Assembly (NCBI GenBank): GCA_021208265.1
Contig: JAJOJU010000015.1
Coordinates: 1-45,125, forward strand
Reading direction: 5' to 3'
Source: Alphaproteobacteria bacterium
GTDB lineage: Bacteria; Pseudomonadota; Alphaproteobacteria; Micavibrionales; Micavibrionaceae
DNA length: 45,125 nt
Shown one piece after another: positions 36,372 through 44,941 of the stretch. The notes beneath the pieces are model-generated. The model was not told where the DNA came from. It made no database searches and saw nothing but the letters and a program-made list of their open reading frames with translations. A program made the translations under genes and the position numbers. How positions within the stretch are numbered: position 1 is the stretch's first letter; each line of letters opens with the position of its first letter.

Positions 36372-37601
36372 TTATAGAGCTTTCTTCACGGCTTTTTTCT
36401 TTGAGCCGCTGTAATCCAGTTGCGGGATAGGCCGGGCATTCCTGGATGCCATGTATTCTCGGAGCGTTTGAACAGCGCCACTTACCTTGGGCACGGGGAT
36501 GGGGCGGTCAGTCATGCGTTCCATTTTAAAGTGACCAAGTGCGCCCAAGGCTTCCATGTGAAAGCTCTGACGCCCCAGATTATTAAGTGGGTACCACAAT
36601 GTTCTATCATAGCCACGCAGCCAGACAAACTGCGCCGGTGCCAAAACCCCGCCTTCTTCGCGGGCGGTAAGAAGAGCGCGGAGCAAGGCTGTTGTTTCAT
36701 AAGCATGACGGTTGGCATTCGTGAGAACTTCTAACGATAATTTCTTATTCCGCAAAATTTTAAGGGCGTCTTTGTGAAGCGTGCGGTCGCGCTTTAACAT
36801 GAGGCCTTTTTTGGAATCCCAGCAGCGAGCGATACGGCCCAGCATAGCATCTGATTCATTTCGTTTGCGTGATGCCTTCAGGCAAAACGCGGCCAGCAGA
36901 ATTTGTTTATAAGGTGCCAGTCTTTCCCAGCCACCCCAACGTGGGCCCAGCTGTTCGGCGAGCACTTTGGCGGCCGCATTTTCATCTATCTTTCCATCCG
37001 GTACCGGGATTTCATAGTAAGCCAGCCATTCTTCCGGCCCTAAGGCCTCAGCAAACAGAGGCAGCTCCGCCGGCACGGGGGAACCTGGCGGGCGTGGCGG
37101 CTGTTTCTGTGGGTTAAAATGCATAAAAGGCGAAATCACGGGAAAGTTGCCGGATTGACGAGCGATCAGACCTTCCAGCCCTAATTTTTGACGGAAATGT
37201 GTTTTGGGGCCGGACCGCAGCGCCCAGATTCCCATTATTCCTAAAATAAACGCATAAAGGTAGTGCAGCGGCTGCATGGAAAGCTGGCTGAAATAGGAAA
37301 GATGCCAGTAAGTCAGGTCATCTTTTTCAAAACGTGCTGTGTCAGCGAACCCTTTATCCCACGGCACTTTCTGACCGTTAAATTCGATGGTATAAGAGCC
37401 ATCATAAACCCCCAGCGTTTCACCCAGCTGGAAAATACAGTTAATGATCCACATCTGGCCATAGCGCCACCAGCGTATAATATCGCGGATTTCAGTGTCC
37501 AGGAGTATCCAGATCAGGTACAAGAACGCCCCCAGCACCACTATCATGATGGCCCAGCCGATTGCATTGTCGTGCGAGGTGTTTTCGTTTTGTCCGCCCA
37601 C
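36372..37601 (-). CDS. dotM: DotM/IcmP type IVB coupling-complex protein
   Basis: A 409-residue inner-membrane protein. An N-terminal helix (AIGWAIMIVVLGAFLYLIWI) and a second one (LYAFILGIMGIWAL) precede a cytoplasmic domain. The C-terminal signature is HAYETTALLRALLTAREEGG, then FVWLRGYDRTLWYPLNNLGR and ALGALGHFKMERMTDRPIPV, as in IcmP/DotM. DotM partners DotL in recruiting effectors to the type IVB machine. The start is GTG at 37601 with AGGG upstream; no ATG is better placed. First gene of the minus-strand operon dotM-unknown-dotL. Confidence 0.85.
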   Translation of the reverse strand: MGGQNENTSHDNAIGWAIMIVVLGAFLYLIWILLDTEIRDIIRWWRYGQMWIINCIFQLGETLGVYDGSYTIEFNGQKVPWDKGFADTARFEKDDLTYWHLSYFSQLSMQPLHYLYAFILGIMGIWALRSGPKTHFRQKLGLEGLIARQSGNFPVISPFMHFNPQKQPPRPPGSPVPAELPLFAEALGPEEWLAYYEIPVPDGKIDENAAAKVLAEQLGPRWGGWERLAPYKQILLAAFCLKASRKRNESDAMLGRIARCWDSKKGLMLKRDRTLHKDALKILRNKKLSLEVLTNANRHAYETTALLRALLTAREEGGVLAPAQFVWLRGYDRTLWYPLNNLGRQSFHMEALGALGHFKMERMTDRPIPVPKVSGAVQTLREYMASRNARPIPQLDYSGSKKKAVKKAL

Positions 37602-37739
37602 TTTTTTGCCCTAATACGCCCTAAAATTCAGTGCTTCTTATAATTTATCAGATAATCCGGACAGGGCCAATACAAGGTAGTTAAATTTAAGGCTTTTCAA
37701 AGCTAAAATTATTTGCTAATCACCTTTATCTTTTGGTGC

Positions 37740-37814
37740 GCCGGCATAGCACAGCGGTAGTGCAGTCGATTTGTAATCGAAAGGTCGGGAGTTCAAATCT
37801 CTCTGCCGGCACCA
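37740..37814 (+). tRNA. tRNA-Thr (TGT)
   Basis: A 75-nt cloverleaf with encoded CCA. The acceptor stem is GCCGGCA/TGCCGGC, the D arm is short, the anticodon stem is TCGAT/ATCGA with loop TTGTA (anticodon TGT), and the T arm is GGGAG-TTCAAAT-CTCTC. It bounds the type IVB block on the right. I saw no second copy of its 3' end. Confidence 0.92.
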
Positions 37815-37898
37815 TTCTTAAAAATTCCCCTCGTATATCAGGTCGTTAAAGCTGATGCGGTTTGGATTCCAAGTTTTCTGGTTATTATTCGGTTTTTA

Positions 37899-38357
37899 GT
37901 GTATAAAGATAGGACTTTACAGAAAAGAGCTTTCATCCGCCTTGTGCTTCTACTTTTTCTGATTGTGGCTTTTTGCCCGGTCACCAGCGCTGCCCAAACC
38001 AAGAAACTGGATTTTTTGATGCGTCTCTTTGATTTAAACGAAGCGGCGTTTGCTTATCATCGGCATTGTTTGAGTACATCACAAAATATAAGCCCCCAAT
38101 TTATGGAGGTATTGGACTTTGTAGCCAATGAATTATTTGCGGAAGCCAGAAACGAAAGTCCGGGATTAGATCCGAGATATATCAGGAGCAAGATTTTGGA
38201 GAGACGATACCGTATTCAGTACAAGCTCGATTCTGATCATATTAAGGAAGGGTGTCATTCGGCGGCAACTGATATGGCTCAGTCTCACTATGAAGCATTT
38301 AGCAATTACAGTCGTCAGGATATCGAAGGTTTTATAGAGCGGGAAACCGGCGGATAG
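37899..38357 (+). CDS. Unknown small exported protein
   Basis: A 152-residue protein with a Sec signal peptide (RAFIRLVLLLFLIVAFCPVT, cleavage near SAA) and a helical mature part holding two Cys (HRHCLSTSQ and KEGCHSAAT), which could form a disulfide. It starts at GTG 37899; the first ATG would remove the signal peptide. No family recognised. Confidence 0.6.
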   Translation: MYKDRTLQKRAFIRLVLLLFLIVAFCPVTSAAQTKKLDFLMRLFDLNEAAFAYHRHCLSTSQNISPQFMEVLDFVANELFAEARNESPGLDPRYIRSKILERRYRIQYKLDSDHIKEGCHSAATDMAQSHYEAFSNYSRQDIEGFIERETGG

Positions 38358-38617
38358 CAAGCTGTTTGTCGATTAAATTTGACATACTGCCTGTAATCTG
38401 TCATGTTGCGCCCAAGTTTGACTAATGCTCTCTATGAGATACGAGCTTACAGAAAATTAAGTATCAGTCATTTGTGTTGATACGTGAACGTCAAAACCTC
38501 ACTCTTTTCCGCAAAGTTCAAAATTATAGCAAAGCGCCTTTTTCAGGCTATGACCTGCGTTCCTGCATAGTGCCGGACGTAAGGCAAACTTACATATTTG
38601 AACAAAAGGAAAAAAAT
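38358..38617. other. Leader region of the cold-shock gene
   Basis: 260 nt without a gene. A long untranslated leader here would match cspA-type genes, whose leader controls cold induction. No clear -35/-10 pair was picked. Confidence 0.35.
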
Positions 38618-38836
38618 ATGACAACGACAATTGGTACAGTAAAATGGTTTAACGATCAAAAAGGCTTTGGTTTTATTCAGCCTGAAAACGGTGGAGCCGA
38701 TGTGTTTGTGCATATTAGCGCCGTAGAAAAAGCCGGCATGCGTACGCTTCAGGAAGGCCAGAAAATCAGCTTCGACCTGCAGCGCGACCCGAAAAAGGGT
38801 AAAGACAGCGCTGCTAACCTGACGGCTGTAGCGTAA
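38618..38836 (+). CDS. CspA-family cold-shock protein
   Basis: A 72-residue single cold-shock domain. [20 protein letters not shown] holds RNP1 (KGFGFI) and the next strand has RNP2 (DVFVHIS). It binds single-stranded RNA/DNA and melts RNA structure in the cytoplasm. ATG 38618 is chosen because AAAAGGA lies 9 nt upstream and the domain starts there; the in-frame upstream extension has no family match. It is followed after 31 nt by an RNA helicase gene, a frequent cold-response pairing. Confidence 0.93.
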   Translation: MTTTIGTVKWFNDQKGFGFIQPENGGADVFVHISAVEKAGMRTLQEGQKISFDLQRDPKKGKDSAANLTAVA

Positions 38837-38867
38837 AGCTACACCCCTCCCTACAGAGAGAAAATAC

Positions 38868-40142
38868 ATGAAAAATTTTGAAGGCTTCGGCCTATCCCCT
38901 ACGCTTGCGAAATCGCTTGCGTATATGAAATATACAACCCCCACCCCCATTCAAGCGCAGGCTATTCCGCTGGCGCTTGAAGGGCATGACATTATGGGCT
39001 CTGCTCAGACTGGAACGGGGAAAACAGCCGCTTTTGCCATTCCGCTGGTGGAAAAACTGCTTAGCAATCCGCGCGGTTCTGCACTTGTGTTGACACCCAC
39101 GCGTGAGCTTGGCAAGCAGATCATGGATATCATGCATCAGCTTTTAGGACCTAAAAGCTCGATTAAAACCGCCTTTATTATCGGCGGCGAGTCCATGGGT
39201 AAACAGCTTACCCAGCTCCGTGCCCGCCCACGCTTGATCGTGGGTACACCAGGGCGGATCAATGACCATCTGGAGCGCGGTACTCTTATGCTCCACGATA
39301 CGCATTTTCTGGTGCTTGATGAAACCGACCGCATGCTGGATATGGGTTTTACCGTACAGCTGGAGCGGATTTTCAAATATATGCCTGAAAAGCGCCAGAC
39401 GTTGATGTTCTCGGCCACACTTCCTTCAAATATCCTGAAACTTTCGCAAAAATATATGAGTGAGCCGAAGCGGATTGCTGTGGGTGAAACGAATGTTGTT
39501 GCCAAAAACATCAAGCAAGATGTCATCCGCATCGAACAGGATCAAAAATATAAGGAACTGATTGTGCAGCTGCACGAACGCCAGGGCTCGGTCATCGTTT
39601 TTATCAAAACGAAATATGGCGCCGACCGCATGGCAAATAACCTGCGTAAGGATGGTTTTACAGCCGATGCCTTGCATGGAGACCTGCGTCAGCATAAGCG
39701 TGACAAGGTGATGAAAAATTTTCGGGAGCAGAATTTTCGTGTTCTGATCGCGACTGATATCGCCGCGCGTGGGCTTGATGTGCCACATATTGAACATGTG
39801 GTTAATTACGATTTGCCACAAGTAGCGGAAGATTTCATTCACCGTATGGGCCGTACGGCACGTGCCGGCGCTGAAGGTTCTGCCGTTAGTTTTGTATCGG
39901 GTCAGGATGGACGTAAATGGCATGCTATTCAGCTGCTGTTAAACCCTGATTCGGTCAGGAAGCCTGCCAATGACAAGTTTGTTACTCGTCGTGGTGCTTC
40001 TTCTTCCTCATCTCGCAAAAAGCCTTCTCGTCCTCATGAAACGCGGAAGCCTGATGCGCGCAAAAAAGATGTACACGGGGAAAAATCCGGTAAGTCTAAC
40101 TTCGTAAAGCGGTTTCACCGCGGTAAGAAGAAAGCGGCTTAG
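38868..40142 (+). CDS. DEAD-box-family RNA helicase (RhlE-like) with DETD motif
   Basis: A 424-residue ATP-dependent RNA helicase. The Q motif region is FEGFGLSPTLAKSL...TPTPIQAQAIP, motif I is AQTGTGKT, Ia PTREL, II DETD (DEAD in most members), III SAT and VI HRMGRTARAG. The C-terminal tail (residues 375-424) is Lys/Arg/Ser-rich (RKKPSRPHETRKPDARKKDV), typical of RhlE/CsdA-like RNA-binding tails. It probably unwinds structured RNA or helps ribosome assembly in the cold, together with the upstream cold-shock protein, with which it likely shares a transcript. Confidence 0.92.
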   Translation: MKNFEGFGLSPTLAKSLAYMKYTTPTPIQAQAIPLALEGHDIMGSAQTGTGKTAAFAIPLVEKLLSNPRGSALVLTPTRELGKQIMDIMHQLLGPKSSIKTAFIIGGESMGKQLTQLRARPRLIVGTPGRINDHLERGTLMLHDTHFLVLDETDRMLDMGFTVQLERIFKYMPEKRQTLMFSATLPSNILKLSQKYMSEPKRIAVGETNVVAKNIKQDVIRIEQDQKYKELIVQLHERQGSVIVFIKTKYGADRMANNLRKDGFTADALHGDLRQHKRDKVMKNFREQNFRVLIATDIAARGLDVPHIEHVVNYDLPQVAEDFIHRMGRTARAGAEGSAVSFVSGQDGRKWHAIQLLLNPDSVRKPANDKFVTRRGASSSSSRKKPSRPHETRKPDARKKDVHGEKSGKSNFVKRFHRGKKKAA

Positions 40143-40160
40143 CTGATATGATCCTTGCTG

Positions 40161-40201
40161 CTTGACAAGCCGGTACGATTTTCCGGCAAGCCCAAGTCTT
40201 T
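40161..40201 (+). terminator. Probable Rho-independent terminator
   Basis: CTTG...GCCGG pairs with CCGGC...CAAG with an internal loop, then TCTTTTTATC. It follows the helicase gene. Confidence 0.5.
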
Positions 40202-40273
40202 TTATCCTGCTATAGAATCCTCAAAGGTCACTAAACCAACATTCTTTTATAGAAGGAGTGTTGGGAGGATTCT

Positions 40274-40293
40274 CTTCAGCTTCGCTTCAGCTT
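40274..40293 (+). promoter_or_regulatory. Tandem CTTCAGCTT repeat with 11-bp period
   Basis: CTTCAGCTT-CG-CTTCAGCTT lies 48-67 nt before the first gene of the 40.3-44.9 kb operon. Two direct half-sites one helical turn apart are how OmpR/PhoB-type regulators bind. This is suggestive only. Confidence 0.35.
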
Positions 40294-40340
40294 GATGACG
40301 CATAATCGAAGAATGTCACAGTTCAAAAGGGCATTATTCG

Positions 40341-41072
40341 ATGTTGAATTTATCTTATAGTGAAAACGGCCTGCAAACGGCGCGCCTGTCTTTCCGCAAA
40401 AACGCATGGTTAAGCCATATCAAGGCAAAGCCGTCAGTTGTGTCGATTGTTCCGGCTTTTTCGCAAGGCCGGGCTGAAGTCGAAAATTTCATCACCACTA
40501 TCTATGCCTATGCCTATGGCGCCTATATTCATGTGCATTACCCCGTTTTGATGAGCGTGCGTGATGATGCCGGGCAGATTCTGGCTGCCACCGGATTTCG
40601 TTGTGCCGACGATGAGCCGTTGTTTCTGGAACAATATTTAACGTCCCCCATTGATCAGGTTTTACAAGCCCCCCGAGGCGAGATTGTCGAAATTGGCAAT
40701 CTCGCCTCACAGGGCGGCGGGGCTTCGCTTTATCTATTTGCTGCGCTTTCTGCCTATTTAAATCACAAAGGTTTTACAAAGGCCGCCGTTACCAGCACGG
40801 ATTTTCTGGAACGCCGTTTCCGCCAAATGGGGTTGCAACCGAGGCGCCATGCAAAGGCTGACCCGGCCCTGCTGCTGGAAGAAGGTGAAAACTGGGGCAC
40901 ATATTATGATACCCAGCCACACGTGATTCCGGTTCTGTGGCGCAAGGCTACAAACTTTTGCAGAAAAAACTGGGCGCGGAATATACCGATTGCCGCCCCC
41001 GTCTTTATCCCCCGCCTGCACTATAAGGGGACACCCCGCGTGATTTTTATTCGAACAGATTTCCTGCCATGA
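40341..41072 (+). CDS. Thermostable-hemolysin family (delta-VPH-like) protein
   Basis: A 243-residue protein. The segment ILAATGFRCADDEPLFLEQY, then EIVEIGNLASQGGGASLYLF (about residue 115) and GFTKAAVTSTDFLERRFRQM is the thermostable hemolysin (T_hemolysin) family pattern. The family has a GNAT-like fold related to acyltransferases and autoinducer synthases. There is no signal peptide, so an intracellular acyl-transfer role is more likely than a pore-forming toxin. It heads the six-gene operon and is followed by an acyl-activating ligase, which would supply the acyl donor. The hemolytic name comes from Vibrio homologues. Confidence 0.8.
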   Translation: MLNLSYSENGLQTARLSFRKNAWLSHIKAKPSVVSIVPAFSQGRAEVENFITTIYAYAYGAYIHVHYPVLMSVRDDAGQILAATGFRCADDEPLFLEQYLTSPIDQVLQAPRGEIVEIGNLASQGGGASLYLFAALSAYLNHKGFTKAAVTSTDFLERRFRQMGLQPRRHAKADPALLLEEGENWGTYYDTQPHVIPVLWRKATNFCRKNWARNIPIAAPVFIPRLHYKGTPRVIFIRTDFLP

Positions 41073-41100
41073 CCCGGCGAAAATCGCCCTGCGTGATAGT

Positions 41101-42405
41101 ATGTCCGAGATCACTTACGGCAATCTGGATTCTGAAATTCAGAAACGCGTGAAGGCTCTAGACGGTGTATCGGTTCTAGCAATCGCGCTTGATAACAGCG
41201 TGGAGTGGGTATTGTGGGATCTGGCGGCCTTAATGGCCGGAATTCCTTCCGTACCGCTGCCGCCTTTCTTCACGCAGGAACAGGTTTTTCACTCTCTCCT
41301 ATCAGCTGGTGTTTCGCATATCCTCTCTTCGGAAGGATTGCGAACCGCCGGTGAGAGAAATTCAAAGGCTTTGCCGAAAGAAACGGCGAAGGTAACGTTC
41401 ACCTCCGGCACCACAGGATCACCCAAGGGAGTATGTCTGCCTGTCATCGCGATGGAAAATGTTGCGGTCGGCATCGTGGATATTTTGGGTGCGGAATTTG
41501 CCGGCATTCATGCCTCCATTCTACCGCTTTCCGTTCTGCTGGAAAATGTGGCAGGGGTTTATGCCGGGCTCATGGCGGGGTGCACGATTGAGCTAACCAG
41601 CTTGCAGGTTTTCGGCAAAAATTATGAGCATTTACATGAAGTGCTTTTGAGCACGGGCGCAACATCGGTCATTTTAGTGCCGGAAATTTTACGAATTTTA
41701 ATGGTGCAAGTTTTGTTAAAAGGCTCACTGCCTGATCTGAAATTCATCGCTGTGGGGGGCTCCAAAATTGCCCCCGCATTGATTACTCAGTCACGGACTA
41801 TGGGGCTTCCCGTATATGAAGGTTATGGGCTTTCGGAATGTGCTTCTGTTGTGGCGCTCAACACCCCTCACAACGATAAACCCGGCACAGTTGGAAAATT
41901 ATTACCGCATGTGAAAGCACGTATTATTGATGGGGAAATCCAGATAAAAAACCCCGGCTTTTTAGGATATATCGGCGAAAGTGTTCCCATACTTTTTCCA
42001 ACGGGTGATCTGGGCGCGATGGGTGAAAATGGATTTCTTTCCATCACCGGGCGCAGCAAAAATGTGCTGATCACATCTTATGGGCGGAATATTTCACCGG
42101 AATGGGTGGAAGCAACCCTGCTTGCTCAGCCGGCGATTGCGCAAGCAATTGTTTATGGTGATGCTGCGCCGCATTTAAGCGCATTGATCGTTCCCTCTTA
42201 TCAAGAAGCAGATATTGAAAGCGCCGTTTCTGCTGCCAATCAAACGCTGCCGGATTACGCACAAATCAAAAGTTTTCAAATTGTTTCCCCCTTCACGGTG
42301 GCGGACGGCACGCTCACAGGAACGGGCCGCCCCCGCCGCGACAAAATTATGAACCTCTACGCACAAAAGGAGAAAAACCATGAGTTTTTACGATCAGTTA
42401 GTTAA
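41101..42405 (+). CDS. AMP-forming acyl/aryl ligase (AMP-binding)
   Basis: An adenylate-forming enzyme of 434 residues. Motif A3 is FTSGTTGSPKG (about residue 100), A5 is YEGYGLSECASV, A7 is PTGDLG, A8 is ITGRSKNVLITSYGRNISPE, and the C-terminal lysine region reads TGTGRPRRDKI. It is shorter than typical acyl-CoA synthetases (500-650 residues) because the N-terminal domain is reduced. It would activate a carboxylic acid as acyl-AMP, then pass it to CoA or another acceptor. No carrier protein gene is adjacent. The last 26 nt overlap the next gene. Confidence 0.85.
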   Translation: MSEITYGNLDSEIQKRVKALDGVSVLAIALDNSVEWVLWDLAALMAGIPSVPLPPFFTQEQVFHSLLSAGVSHILSSEGLRTAGERNSKALPKETAKVTFTSGTTGSPKGVCLPVIAMENVAVGIVDILGAEFAGIHASILPLSVLLENVAGVYAGLMAGCTIELTSLQVFGKNYEHLHEVLLSTGATSVILVPEILRILMVQVLLKGSLPDLKFIAVGGSKIAPALITQSRTMGLPVYEGYGLSECASVVALNTPHNDKPGTVGKLLPHVKARIIDGEIQIKNPGFLGYIGESVPILFPTGDLGAMGENGFLSITGRSKNVLITSYGRNISPEWVEATLLAQPAIAQAIVYGDAAPHLSALIVPSYQEADIESAVSAANQTLPDYAQIKSFQIVSPFTVADGTLTGTGRPRRDKIMNLYAQKEKNHEFLRSVS

Positions 42406-43051
42406 GCAAACCGAAGCCGCGCGGAATGAATTATATACCGTGCCGCAACTGGTTGATGGTCTGGGCGGACGGATCAGCCGTGATACTTATATCGCCTATT
42501 TAACCGAAGCTTATCATCATGTTTCGCACACGGTGCCTTTTTTAATGACGATGGGCTCAAAATTGCCGCAATCCAAAAAATGGATGCACAAAGCTATTAT
42601 CGAATATCTGGAAGAAGAGGTAGGTCACGAAGAATGGATTTTAAATGATATTGCCGCTGCCGGGGGTGATAAAGAGGCAGCGCGTGCCTCCACACCTAAT
42701 TTGGAAACACAAGCCCTGATTGCCTATAACTATGATTACATCACGCGTAAAAACCCGGTGGGATTCTTCGGCATGGTGTTCATGCTGGAAAGCACCTCTA
42801 CACAAATTGCCAATAAAGGCGCGGATGCTGTGAAGGAAAATCTGGGCCTGCCCAAGAAGGCGTTTTCTTATCTTTATTCGCATGGTGAGCTTGATATCTC
42901 ACACATGAAATTTTTTGAAGAAACGGTGAACCAGATTACCGATGCCGATGATCAAAAAGCGATCATTGAGGTTGCACAAAACACCTTCCGTTTATTTGCC
43001 AATGTGCTGCGGGCGATCCCCCATGAAGGGCAGGTGAAGCATGCCGCTTAA
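42380..43051 (+). CDS. Heme-oxygenase-like (TenA/CADD/HDO) helical protein
   Basis: A 223-residue all-helical protein of the TenA/PqqC/heme-oxygenase fold. The potential metal ligands Glu80, His83 (EEEVGHEEW), Glu137 (MLESTST), His168, Asp172 and His175 (HGELDISHMKFF) follow the spacing of heme-oxygenase-like diiron oxidases and oxygenases such as CADD: H-x54-E, then about 31 residues to H-x3-D-x2-H. I infer an iron-dependent oxidase acting on the product of the upstream ligase. It is often annotated TenA-family regulator, which is misleading here. AAGGAG precedes the ATG, and the SDR gene starts inside its last codons. Confidence 0.78.
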   Translation: MSFYDQLVKQTEAARNELYTVPQLVDGLGGRISRDTYIAYLTEAYHHVSHTVPFLMTMGSKLPQSKKWMHKAIIEYLEEEVGHEEWILNDIAAAGGDKEAARASTPNLETQALIAYNYDYITRKNPVGFFGMVFMLESTSTQIANKGADAVKENLGLPKKAFSYLYSHGELDISHMKFFEETVNQITDADDQKAIIEVAQNTFRLFANVLRAIPHEGQVKHAA

Positions 43052-43788
43052 GGAAAAAACCGTTTACATCACAGGCGGTACGGGGGGCATCGGTGCGCCC
43101 CTTGTGCAGCATTTGATAGATGCCGGGGCGCTTGTCACCGCCTATGACATCGAAAAGGAGGGCGATCTTGTCGCCAATATTGATAAAACCTGTAACCACC
43201 TTCAGCACAATACGCCCGATATCCTGATCAACATGGCGGGCTATAACGTTCTGGATTATTGCGAAAACCAGAATTTGGATGCGATTGTGGCACTCAATAT
43301 GATGGTGCCGATGCGGCTTACACAAGCTGTTCTAACGGGCATGAAAGCTAGAAATTCAGGCCGGATCGTCAATATCGGTTCGATGACGGCGCTCATCCCC
43401 CTGCCACATTTAACCGGCTATGTTGCGGCGAAAGCAGGCCTTAAAGGCTTTAACGATGCGCTGCGGCGGGAACTGGGGGGGCACCAATATAAAGCTTACC
43501 TATATCTCTCCGCGCGCTGTTAAAACGCCCATGAATGTGGGCGTTAAAGCGGAGGTGAATGAACGCACAAAGGTCAATTACGACGATCCGAAGGCGGTAG
43601 CGCTGCGTATTTTCAACGCCATTCTGAATGCAGAAACGGAAGTGCGTATCGGCTGGCCCGAACGACTTTTTGCCTTCATTCACGCTAACTTCCCTTCCCT
43701 CATCGATAAGGGCTTACAAAAAAACCGTAAAATCGGGGAAGAGGCTTTGGATGCTGACAAAGCCAAAAAGCTTCGGGAGGCCGCATGA
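43041..43788 (+). CDS. SDR-family oxidoreductase, frameshifted
   Basis: A short-chain dehydrogenase of about 248 residues. The NAD(P) site is TGGTGGIG (residues 11-18), NMAG is at 64-67, and the catalytic set is Ser114, Tyr127, Lys131 (YVAAK). The end of the domain continues in another frame (TNIKLTYISPRAVKTPMNVG) because the G run at 43475-43481 has seven G where six fit. The C-terminal extension (VRIGWPERLFAFIHANFPSL) includes a membrane-associating helix. It overlaps the HDO gene by 11 nt and the next gene by ATGA. It probably reduces or oxidises a ketone/alcohol in the same pathway. Confidence 0.85.
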
Positions 43789-44159
43789 AAACGCTCTTAA
43801 AATTGCTGGGGCCACTTTTTGGGCTTTTCTGGATGGTCTTTGGTTTGAACGGGTTTTTACACTTTTTCTCCACACCGGAGCCTTCCACCGCAGGTGCTGA
43901 ATTTTCGCAAGTCTTACAAAACACGGGCTATGTTATGCCCCTTGTATACGGCACGCAAGTGATCGCAGGCACGCTTCTTTTACTGCGCCGCTTTATACCG
44001 CTGGCGCTTTTATTTCTGGGGCCGATTGTTCTGAACATCATACTTTATGATGTGTTCCTGAATCCGGCCGGGCTTGGTATCGGGATTGTGCTGAGCGCAA
44101 TTTACGCGGCGCTGCTGGCCATTCATAAAGAAAAATTCCTCGCATTTTTAAAACCGTAA
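43785..44159 (+). CDS. DoxX-like small membrane protein
   Basis: A 124-residue protein with four helices (LLKLLGPLFGLFWMVFGLNG; YVMPLVYGTQVIAGTLLLL; LALLFLGPIVLNIILYDVFL; GIGIVLSAIYAALLAIH). The motif LNGFLHF and the spacing fit the DoxX-like family. Such proteins are linked to membrane redox partners. It is coupled by ATGA overlap to the SDR gene. Confidence 0.72.
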   Translation: MKTLLKLLGPLFGLFWMVFGLNGFLHFFSTPEPSTAGAEFSQVLQNTGYVMPLVYGTQVIAGTLLLLRRFIPLALLFLGPIVLNIILYDVFLNPAGLGIGIVLSAIYAALLAIHKEKFLAFLKP

Positions 44160-44181
44160 AATATCCATCAAGGAGAGAGAC

Positions 44182-44904
44182 ATGAAAAAAACACTATTAC
44201 TGACAGCCCTGTTAACCGCGGCTAGCATGCCCGCACTGGCACAGCAGCACATGACCTATCAGGAGTATATGCAGCAAAAGCAGGCGCAAGAGGCCAGCGG
44301 CGCAACAGCGGATACGGAAGATCAGATGATTGATCCCGTTATGGCGGCTGTTAAACCGCTGCAAGATGAATGGGCGCGCATTAAGTATCAAATCCCGGAT
44401 AAGGATAAACAACTGGAGGCTATTCATGTGCTGGAAACACGCGCCGAACAGGTTACGAAAGCGAACCCCAGCCGCGCTGAACCCATGATCTGGGAAGCCA
44501 TTATCCTTTCCACCGATGCAGGTATCGTGAAAGGCCTTTCAGCCTTAAGCAAAGTTGAGAAAGCCAAAAATCTATTGGAAGGCTCACTGCGTGTTAACCC
44601 TAAAGCGCTGGATGGTTCTGCTCACACATCACTGGGTTCGCTTTATTATCAGGTGCCCGGCTGGCCTGTGGCGTTTGGTGATGATGAAGAGGCTGAGAAA
44701 CATCTTAAATTAGCCTTGCAGATGAATCCAGATGGTATTGATCCCAATTTCTTCTACGGCGATTTTCTGATTGAAGATGACCGCGAGGCTGAGGCCAGAC
44801 CATATCTGGAGCGGGCGCTGATGGCGCCTGACCGTCCGGGGCGTGAACTTGCCGATGCGGGCCGCCGTCAGGAAATAAAAGCCAAGCTGGCTGAACTTAA
44901 CTGA
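44182..44904 (+). CDS. Periplasmic TPR-like protein
   Basis: A 240-residue exported protein: the signal peptide MKKTLLLTALLTAASMPALA (cleavage near LAQ), then helices that fit degenerate tetratricopeptide repeats (KAKNLLEGSLRVNPKALDGS, then AEKHLKLALQMNPDGIDPNF and AEARPYLERALMAPDRPGRE). TPR proteins bind other proteins, so a scaffold role for the cluster is likely. It follows the DoxX-like gene by 22 nt, with AAGGAGAG upstream. Last gene of the operon. Confidence 0.8.
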   Translation: MKKTLLLTALLTAASMPALAQQHMTYQEYMQQKQAQEASGATADTEDQMIDPVMAAVKPLQDEWARIKYQIPDKDKQLEAIHVLETRAEQVTKANPSRAEPMIWEAIILSTDAGIVKGLSALSKVEKAKNLLEGSLRVNPKALDGSAHTSLGSLYYQVPGWPVAFGDDEEAEKHLKLALQMNPDGIDPNFFYGDFLIEDDREAEARPYLERALMAPDRPGRELADAGRRQEIKAKLAELN

Positions 44905-44906
44905 GG

Positions 44907-44941
44907 TTTGAAAAAACATAACTGCTCCGGGTTTTTTCAAA
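44907..44941 (+). terminator. AT-rich hairpin after the operon
   Basis: TTTGAAAAAAC pairs perfectly with GTTTTTTCAAA over 13 nt, just after the TPR gene. The stem is A/T-rich with no later T run, so termination is plausible but weak. Confidence 0.45.

Noticed and set aside
37740-37814. tRNA-Thr as a second integration site for the type IVB block
   Set aside because: No copy of its 3' end was seen elsewhere in the window.
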